64,000 nucleotides of DNA, taken from positions 2,108,001 through 2,172,000 of the forward strand of contig CAJINV010000008.1 of assembly GCA_905178155.1 (NCBI GenBank). The letters are read 5' to 3'. The notes under the pieces are model-generated. The model searched no databases. It saw nothing but the letters and a program-made list of their open reading frames with translations, and had not been told where the DNA came from. Below, in pieces: positions 59,601 to 64,000 of this stretch. The first letter of the stretch is position 1, and every line of letters starts with the position of its first letter. Position numbers and translations under genes: made by a program. The stretch comes from Amoebophrya sp. A120 (Eukaryota > Sar > Dinophyceae > Syndiniales > Amoebophryaceae).

Positions 59601-60324
59601 CGCCGTAGAGTTCTTCTCGCACGACAAAGAATTGTGTACGACGAGGCGTGCGTCTGCAGGACGCGACGCTGAGCACTATTTCTTAGGTCATCATGACGAA
59701 TCATGTTGTTCAGGACTACAGATGCGCTCCTAGGGGCGGGGGCGCAATTGTGTTGGAGGGTCTTTTATGCGCAGCCAAAACCGCACGTGGATGCAAGAGA
59801 TTCTCAACATGACAAGTGGGTTCAATCCCGACTACTGGACGGTGGCGAAGGTGCTGGAAACCTTTCCAACCGTGAGAGTGCTGCCGCGGATAAACATGAA
59901 AGACAACAGATTCCCGGACATAAAGGATGATTGGGAGTTAAGGCACCACGTTCGGTATCTCTTACAGGAACTCGCCGCTTTCGCTTTTCGCACCACACAT
60001 GCATTAATAATTTTACCTAGCATGCGATAATGAAATGAGCCTCCCTGTTGAGCGAATGTGGTGTGGTAAAAATCTAAATCAGTGGTCCACCCGCATCGGC
60101 ATTGTTGAACAGTGTGACAGCACTATGGGCTTGGCCTTGACAAACACGCCTATATACTTAAATACTTATATTGCTTTTGCATGCTTGATGACACGAAACT
60201 GACTGTGACAACCGATTGCAAAGGCAATAATTTTCTGTGTGATACTTGGCAAATCATGGAACCGGTTATTTGGGTCAGCAACGCAAAGCCAAACTCTTGG
60301 GAACAGGAAAGTTGGTGGGAATGA
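44635..60324 (+). CDS. Gene I: type II membrane glycosyltransferase-like protein, 13 exons
   Basis: Predicted exons: 44635-45023, 45309-45921, 46263-47016, 47391-47526, 47784-47836, 48058 to about 48176, about 48287-48398, 48634-48723, 49308-50226, 58618-58671, 59061-59411, about 59770-59955, and 60250-60324, near 1,280 residues. A membrane anchor (SLPVLVLFSILVFLLVSS) is near residue 85. The core reads ELHVFRANQGRDRFDVFIH, then a SLSVREVVNLMLVYE helix and YEYVMVTRADMLKYQ. This is the layout of capsule or polysaccharide glycosyltransferases that have an arginine-aspartate motif (YDxVxxxRxD). The assignment is by motif only. The second half (from LKHHEDQLFAAGIRSGNYG) is unassigned and ends ESWWE. 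Junctions at about 48176/48287 and 59411/59770 are unsettled. All others keep frame when an introner and one flank are removed. Confidence 0.6.
45024..45303. mobile_element. Introner, intron 1 of gene I
   Basis: Begins TATCCCGTGTAAAAACATC and ends GCGTTTTTAATCAGGATA. Perfect duplication ACCTA at 45019-45023 and 45304-45308. Joined peptide DDEITYRREI. Subterminal GTTGTCATGC. Confidence 0.85.
45922..46257. mobile_element. Introner, intron 2 of gene I
   Basis: Begins TACCCTGCGTAAAAACG and ends CGTTTTTACGCAGGATA, near-perfect arms. Flanks ATCGG and ACCGG (one mismatch). Joined peptide QGRDRFDVFI restores the glycosyltransferase-like motif. Confidence 0.85.
47017..47385. mobile_element. Introner, intron 3 of gene I
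   Basis: Begins TATCCAAGTGC and ends GCACTCTGATA. Perfect duplication CCAGG at 47012-47016 and 47386-47390. Joined peptide VQSHQEDAAH. A GTATCC donor overlaps the left border. Confidence 0.75.
47527..47778. mobile_element. Introner, intron 4 of gene I
   Basis: Begins TATAACCCGCTCA and ends GAGCAGGTCATG. The inner arms are perfect over 24 nt (GTTACAATCTCAAACG). Perfect duplication TGGCA at 47522-47526 and 47779-47783. Joined peptide NLIWHIRYWL. Confidence 0.85.
47837..48052. mobile_element. Introner, intron 5 of gene I
   Basis: Begins TATCATATTGCAAGAAAAAA and ends GCGCTTTTTTCTCGTGATA. Flanks CTTCG and TGTCA are poor duplicates. The joined frame EYIRFELESA is open. Confidence 0.65.
48399..48628. 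mobile_element. Introner, intron 7 of gene I
   Basis: Begins TATCCCAAGAAAAGACTG and ends GTCTTCGCATA. Flanks CGTAC and CCGGC, weak. Joined peptide WRDTAYLGMAYR in frame. The left end matches the sequence at 62850 in gene J. Confidence 0.55.
48724..49302. mobile_element. Introner, intron 8 of gene I
   Basis: Begins TATGGCGACGCAATC and ends GCGTCGCCATA. The arms extend about 55 nt with few mismatches. Perfect duplication AACAC at 48719-48723 and 49303-49307. Joined peptide SPLKHHEDQL links what would otherwise look like two genes. The interior includes a C-rich block (48940-49110). Confidence 0.85.
50300..50590. repeat. Low-complexity ACATACCCCAGAC array with inverted part
   Basis: GTATGTTCGGGG and GTGTGTCAGGGG units (50308-50350) are followed by their complement as about a dozen ACACCCCAGAC/ATACCCCAGAC units (50409-50580). 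The two parts can pair. No coding content. Confidence 0.7.
50625..52620. repeat. 92-97-bp minisatellite with hairpin core, about 21 copies
   Basis: Each unit contains GGCCAAGGGGCGAAAGCCC, then CCTAGGCC, CGCGGGGAC, a 3-nt loop, GTCCCCGCG and GGCCTAGG. A two-step hairpin can therefore form. Successive units begin at about 50639, 50731, 50828 and 50922, then at similar spacing. One ambiguous base (n) at 52221 marks an unresolved join. Open frames through it are artefacts. Confidence 0.9.
52997..55411 (+). pseudogene. LINE reverse transcriptase frame
   Basis: 804 open codons. Reverse-transcriptase blocks are clear: LLHKAGAKGEPKNYRPVAL, motif A FIDFCKAYDSLSWERM, motif B GIRQGSSLSPLLF, and the catalytic motif C YVDDLVI. 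A Cys/His finger (CDRCGDILSDQKALTYHK) follows the thumb. The frame stops at 55409-55411, and similar LINE-like residues continue in another frame to about 55900, so a frameshift is likely. No endonuclease lies upstream. The catalytic Asp pair is intact, but the element as a whole appears dead. Confidence 0.85.
56094..57384 (+). pseudogene. LINE RNase H domain and C-terminal zinc finger, frameshifted
   Basis: RNase H residues appear as LFVATDGGLCDE (first Asp), NPYEAERTAV (Glu) and VLLLVDNSGV (Asp) in one frame. The last block, SHVGVRLNTMADELPK, is in a second frame after about 56600, so a frameshift has occurred. A Cys-rich finger (YGCRNCGKKVGSLPLVGH) follows near 57000, then a Ser/Asp tail ending at 57382-57384. 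Presence of RNase H points to the I/Tad-like side of the LINE tree, an inference. Confidence 0.75.
58672..59055. mobile_element. Introner, intron 10 of gene I
   Basis: Begins TATCAAGACGAAAATAAGT and ends ACTTGTTTTGAGTTTGATA. The arms match over about 22 nt with small gaps. Flanks GAATG and CGACC are poor duplicates. Joined peptide SITNGRDRNA in frame. Confidence 0.6.
59412..59766. mobile_element. Probable introner, intron 11 of gene I
   Basis: Begins TATCAAACATG. AATTACGCCACCGCC pairs with GGCGGGGGCGCAATT near 59735-59749. The right border lies close to 59766, but neither the duplication nor the phase could be fixed. Confidence 0.45.
59956..60244. mobile_element. Introner, intron 12 of gene I
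   Basis: Begins TATCTCTTACAGG and ends TTCTGTGTGATA. Flanks TTCGG (59951-59955) and CTTGG (60245-60249) match at three of five bases. The joined peptide RHHVRQIMEP continues to a stop at 60322-60324. Confidence 0.55.
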
Positions 60325-60502
60325 AGAAAGGGCTTCGACCGCTCTGCACGAGGTCTCTCATAGTCGAAGAGAATACATCCAATTGGCCCCCAATGCTGCA
60401 TAGGTTCATCGCAGGGTGTGTCTTCACGTCCTGTTTACTATCTGAGTCTTCATCTTCGTGATAACCTGAATGAGTGCTGCTCAATACTTACATTCATATG
60501 TA

Positions 60503-61194
60503 GTGAGGTCACGAACGTTCTATCCTAGCTGTTTTTTTGACATGTCTCATCCAAAACGACCGGCAGTTTTCAAGCGGACGGAAGTGTTTTTGGACATAAA
60601 AGATTTTCAATTATCAAGCGGCCAGAGCTTTAGCGGCAAAATACCCCGAGCGGATTGTATCGATTCCCCCTTGATAAAACGACGCAGGGGAGCCGGCAAA
60701 AGGGGCGCCCTTCTGAGGCGCCCGCCGCCTTGGTTTCTGGCGGTTTGGGACGCCCAAAAAGGAGCGCCCAAAAAGCAGCAGTCCGAAAAAAACAGCGAGT
60801 CCGCATGGTATGGGCCTCATTTAGGCCCACACTCCGGCCCTGCAAAAGACGCAACAAAGATCCGCCATTTCAGAGGCAGAGTGAAGGCCAGAAGATGCGG
60901 CATTTTAACAAAAAAACAAAAAAGACCAAAGTCCGCGAAAAGCAAAAAGCCAATCCGCATGCTAAGGGCCCGACTTGGGGCTCCCAAGGGGCCGACCCTT
61001 GTGGGGGCTCTGGCGGGGCCATAGCACGCGGGGAAGGAAGGTTTTTCGATTCGAAACCAAATGGAGGCCAGCGCTGGATCGAGATTTTTAGCGACCGCCG
61101 TGCCGTCGTGCATAACATTACTCACGATGGCATGGTGGGCATAGAAGTCGCGTCTTTTTTTGGTGTGAAGACAAAAAAACCGCCATGACCTCAC
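60503..61194. mobile_element. Small DNA element with TA target duplication
   Basis: 692 bp bounded by GTGAGGTCA and TGACCTCAC. The match extends less perfectly to about 17 bp (GTGAGGTCACGAACGTT). TA lies on both sides (60501-60502 and 61195-61196), as for Tc1/mariner-type insertions. No transposase is recognised. The longest frame (60470-61024) is Lys/Arg/Pro-rich and unassigned. The left-end sequence TCACGAACGTTCTATCCT recurs at 22602. Confidence 0.5.
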
Positions 61195-61196
61195 TA

Positions 61197-61963
61197 CCCC
61201 CGCTGAGGCGGCTATTATTGGTAGTGTCTCCTGCTGGCCACAAAATGCATTGCGATTGACGTAGCACTGCTGAATTTTAATAAAGTTCTTGCATCTTGTT
61301 CTACTTCGAAGACCATGTAGTCAGATCCTGGGTGCATGAGCGCTCGGCGTATCGGCATCGAAGGGGTTTGTCGTGCCTTATAACGCGGAAGCAGAAGAAA
61401 GAAACCCAAGTGGATCTTCATTATTGGCAAGACGAGATGGGGGGCGCCGCCCGCACTGGGATGTACATCGCTTTCACAAATCGCGCTGCTCGTGTTGAAA
61501 TTAACGCTGAATAGAATGCCGTTGGGTCACAGTGTCTTTTACTCCACCGGCAGAAAACCTTCGCTGTCGGAATCCATTTTGTGTAAGATCGGACGTGTGC
61601 GCCCTTCTCTAATGTTCACACGCTTGATCCACGTCTCCTTATCAAAAGAGCGCGATCTTCGCAATAGGATAAGGATCAATTATTATGATCAGCGGAAAAA
61701 CTCAACCTGTGAAGTCAGTCGGAATACTAACTACTTATGCATGAATCATACACTACTTAACACGGCAATTTTAGCCTGCAGCTGTAGTTGCACAAAAATA
61801 AGTAGCTTCTGGAGGCGGGATCCTCCACGCTAGCAATTTGACGAGAACGAAGAGAATGCTCCGCATCAGCGTGCTGCGAGAAAACGCGGCACAGCAGGAA
61901 ACGCGTCTTTGGCAGACATCTGCGGAGGCCCCGACGAGTTTCGCGCTGCGTTTTGAGAGAATA
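61197..61963. other. Spacer before gene J
   Basis: No supported gene. The frame of gene J is open upstream to 61838, but the signal-peptide Met at 61964 is the better start. Nothing else is recognised. Confidence 0.4.
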
Positions 61964-62922
61964 ATGAAGCGTCTTTCGCTTTTATCCCTAGGCGCGACCG
62001 TGCCGCAGTTTGCCTTGGGTTCCTGCCCTTTGACCCCCAACTGCAACTTTCCTGACAACGGGTCGTGCGGCAACGCGTGCTGCTTTATGAGTTTCGCTTT
62101 TCTGGGTTACGAACCCGGCGAGGTGAAAGACGCGATCTTCGAAAAGCTGGCCCCGCAAACCGCGGGCGGGCCGGACGGGGGCTACACTTTGCAGTACTTG
62201 GACGGCGGCAGCTACGGGTTTACCAACTTCAGCTTCCCCGCCCCGGTGGACCAGACCCGCTATACTAAGATCGCCTTCATTGGACAAGCGTGGCACGAGA
62301 CGGACGGCGCAATTTCAAAGCTGCAGCACAAGAAAATAATCACACGGTACAACGACATATCGAATACAAATGCAAAGCATCTTTAAATATCGATGTGGGC
62401 GGTGCTCTGGAAAATAATTCGTCATGCCAAATTATTGTCGTGAATCAAGAAATACGGCTCTGGTGCTCGTGAAGTATGCTCCCAGAAGTTTTTTCTTGCA
62501 CATCGGAAGCTACTAGTTCTTGCGTACTGTGTTTGCATCACAAACCAGTGCTGCCTAGCGGTGGCCTGATGTCGACGACAGGGTATATTTATTTTTCGTG
62601 TCATCCGACCCAGTCGTGCAGGTTCCAGGTTTTCACGTACTTGCGCATTTGCAAAAATGCATATCACACCATGAACTTCCTGATTTACGTGGCGAACAAA
62701 AAGTACGCTAAAGAGGTGGGCGAACGATTCGGCAAGACTACTACGGTGGTGCGGGTCACGTCCACATCGCAAATCGGCGGCGCGTACGGGGATTCTGGGC
62801 AAAACTTTTGCAACATTATTACGCTGATGAACGCGGTGCCGCTGAAGCATTATCCCAAGAAAAATAGGTCGTCGGCCATCCCGTCGAACTTGCCGTTTTG
62901 CGATCTTTTTTTGAGAACATGA
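61964..62922 (+). CDS. Gene J: secreted cysteine-rich protein
   Basis: Exon 1 (61964-62357) starts MKRLSLLSLGATVPQFALG, a signal peptide. It is followed by a Cys-rich start (SCPLTPNCNFPDNGSCGNA), then PDGGYTLQYLDGGSYGF, IGQAWHETDGA and RYND. Exon 2 begins at 62669 and continues TMNFLIYVANKKYAKEV and TSTSQIGGAYGDSGQNFCN. The pattern resembles small secreted proteins of unknown function predicted in marine protists, which is a recollection of pattern rather than a database result. The 3' end is uncertain. The frame stops at 62922, but TATCCCAAGAAAAATAGG at 62850 resembles an introner left end. A frame at 63170-63259 (ISTDRYGCPFSAYGRLSC) after an AG could be a further exon. Confidence 0.6.
62358..62663. 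mobile_element. Introner in gene J
   Basis: Begins TATCGAATACAAATGC and ends TTTGCAAAAATGCATA, diverged arms. Flanks CGACA (62353-62357) and TCACA (62664-62668). Joined peptide RYNDTMNFLI in frame. Confidence 0.6.
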
Positions 62923-63533
62923 GCATGACTTTTTGTGGTGCCGGAATAACGTCAGGCCATGCATTGGGTGTACAGTCCATGCCTAGTTTGTCTCCTATTT
63001 TGGCATGGCAATGAAACTTGACGATTGGTGGAATAGCGGCGCGTTGTTTGTGCAAACGTACAGCGCCCACTTTTTAAACAAAATTTCTTGTAGTTGTGAA
63101 ATTTGTGCAATTTTTCTTCAACTGCAAATAGAAATTCCGATAGCGACAGGATTGTTTTCATTCGATTAGAGCCACGAAATCTCCACCGACCGGTACGGCT
63201 GCCCATTTTCCGCATATGGACGGCTCAGCTGTCACAATCTCAAAAGTGACAATTTCTGATGCAAAACTCGGAAGATCCACTGTTTGTCACGGGATCTCCT
63301 GTCGGGATGCTTTTTTTGTGCGGCATTTTCATTGAACTAAAGATAAGTCGGAAAAATGCAAGCCGTGCGAAATAATCTTCTATCATGCGAAAAGTTCTTG
63401 AAGTGCACGGGTATTTCATTTCTGTTGCACTTGTGATGCGAAGCTGATGCTGAAGTGCAATTTCGACGGTCATGTGTACAACATGCGTCGCTTTTGATAT
63501 CTTTGTGAAGCCTTAGGCTGAGCAACTGATACT
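62923..63533. other. Spacer or intron between genes J and K
   Basis: Contains the possible extra exon of gene J at 63170-63259. It also contains GTCACAATCTCAAAAGTGAC (63231-63250), which resembles the inner arm of the gene I introner at 47527 and is itself partly palindromic. Otherwise nothing recognised. Confidence 0.35.
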
Positions 63534-64000
63534 GTGCCATCAGAGGTTCTCTCTACGACAACTGGCGAGATGAACACGGTGGTGTTGAGCGAATCTGCAC
63601 AATCTCCAGCTAGTGCTACGGCGCCGGGCTGGGTGAGCGAAGAGGATTCAACATCCGCGGCGTATCACACAGAAAAAAGCTCCCAGGCCAAGATGTTTGT
63701 ATATGCAAAATATATACGCGCAACGTTCTCTCTTGCATAGCCCAACCGCCATGCTATTGGCCTGTATATGGCAGATTTTGTGCTTATTCATTTTCGCATC
63801 CAAAATTATGCCCTGGTAGCTTTTTGTTTTTTCTCTGGGATACGGCACGGCAGACGAGCACTTCTGCGCGAAATGTTGAAGGTCGCAGAAGGGCAGGAAA
63901 ACTACTACCCGAAGTTAGTACGCGTACTGCAGAACAAGTGTCCTCCTCATTATGCAAGGAAACGAACAAGAGTGAGTTTGCTAGTGTAACTGTTCTAGGG
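63534..64000 (+). CDS. Gene K: Ser/Thr-rich protein, internal exons, runs off the window
   Basis: Exon sequence from about 63534 to 63662, and from 63848 to the window edge. The frame has no ATG start, so upstream exons are expected. It is rich in Ser, Thr, Ala and Glu (GEMNTVVLSESAQSPASA). After the introner the frame RQTSTSARNVEGRRR stays open to the last base. No domain is visible. A second open frame through 63848-63989 (LLREMLKVAEGQENYYPK) is an alternative if the junction differs. Confidence 0.4.
63663..63842. mobile_element. Introner in gene K, reverse orientation of the gene A family
   Basis: Begins TATCACACAGAAAAAAGC and ends TTTTTTCTCTGGGATA. These equal, respectively, the complement of the right end and the complement of the left end of the introner at 5212-5382. 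Flanks CGGCG (63658-63662) and CGGCA (63843-63847) differ at one base. Confidence 0.8.

Overview
The window reads as nuclear DNA of a unicellular eukaryote. Genes are multi-exon, many proteins are long and rich in low-complexity sequence, and retroelements sit inside introns. The best guess is an alveolate of the dinoflagellate lineage, most like the parasitic Syndiniales (Amoebophrya type). That guess rests on three things: introns that look like introner transposons bounded by inverted repeats and short target-site duplications, as reported for Amoebophrya; all recognisable host genes lying on the plus strand; and one short match to the dinoflagellate spliced-leader core (19086-19101). It is an inference, because no rRNA or other marker gene is present.

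Layout: a Tourist/Harbinger-like DNA element (971-1851); gene A, a VWA membrane protein with a 128-codon threonine-rich stalk (2114-10857); a repeat-rich spacer; gene B, an ankyrin-C2 protein (13274-17233); gene C, a small two-helix membrane protein (18283-18606); gene D, a membrane-anchored family-5 glycoside hydrolase (19356-30333) with a Copia fragment in one intron; a spacer ending in an ATC microsatellite; gene E, a four-helix membrane protein (31550-32692); gene F, a 2,016-residue charged coiled-coil protein (32895-39617); gene G, a small basic coiled-coil protein (39854-40968); gene H, a partial small gene (41660-41879); a repeat array (42521-44463); gene I, a 13-exon glycosyltransferase-like gene (44635-60324), one of whose introns (8.4 kb) carries a minisatellite and a LINE; a TA-flanked DNA element (60503-61194); gene J, a secreted Cys-rich protein (61964-62922); and gene K, which runs off the right edge (63534-64000).

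The main discovery is how the introns are built. Nearly every intron that could be resolved is a discrete element starting TATC or TATG (variants occur) and ending GATA or CATA, with long imperfect terminal inverted repeats, flanked by a 5-bp direct repeat of exon sequence. Removing the element plus one copy of the repeat restores the open reading frame each time. Ten introns have perfect 5-bp repeats and three have one mismatch. The rule let exons be joined that ordinary GT-AG logic would miss, and it tied 44.6-60.3 kb into one gene. One element family occurs in opposite orientations in genes A and K. Exon joins are predictions from DNA only. Where a junction is not settled the entry says so.
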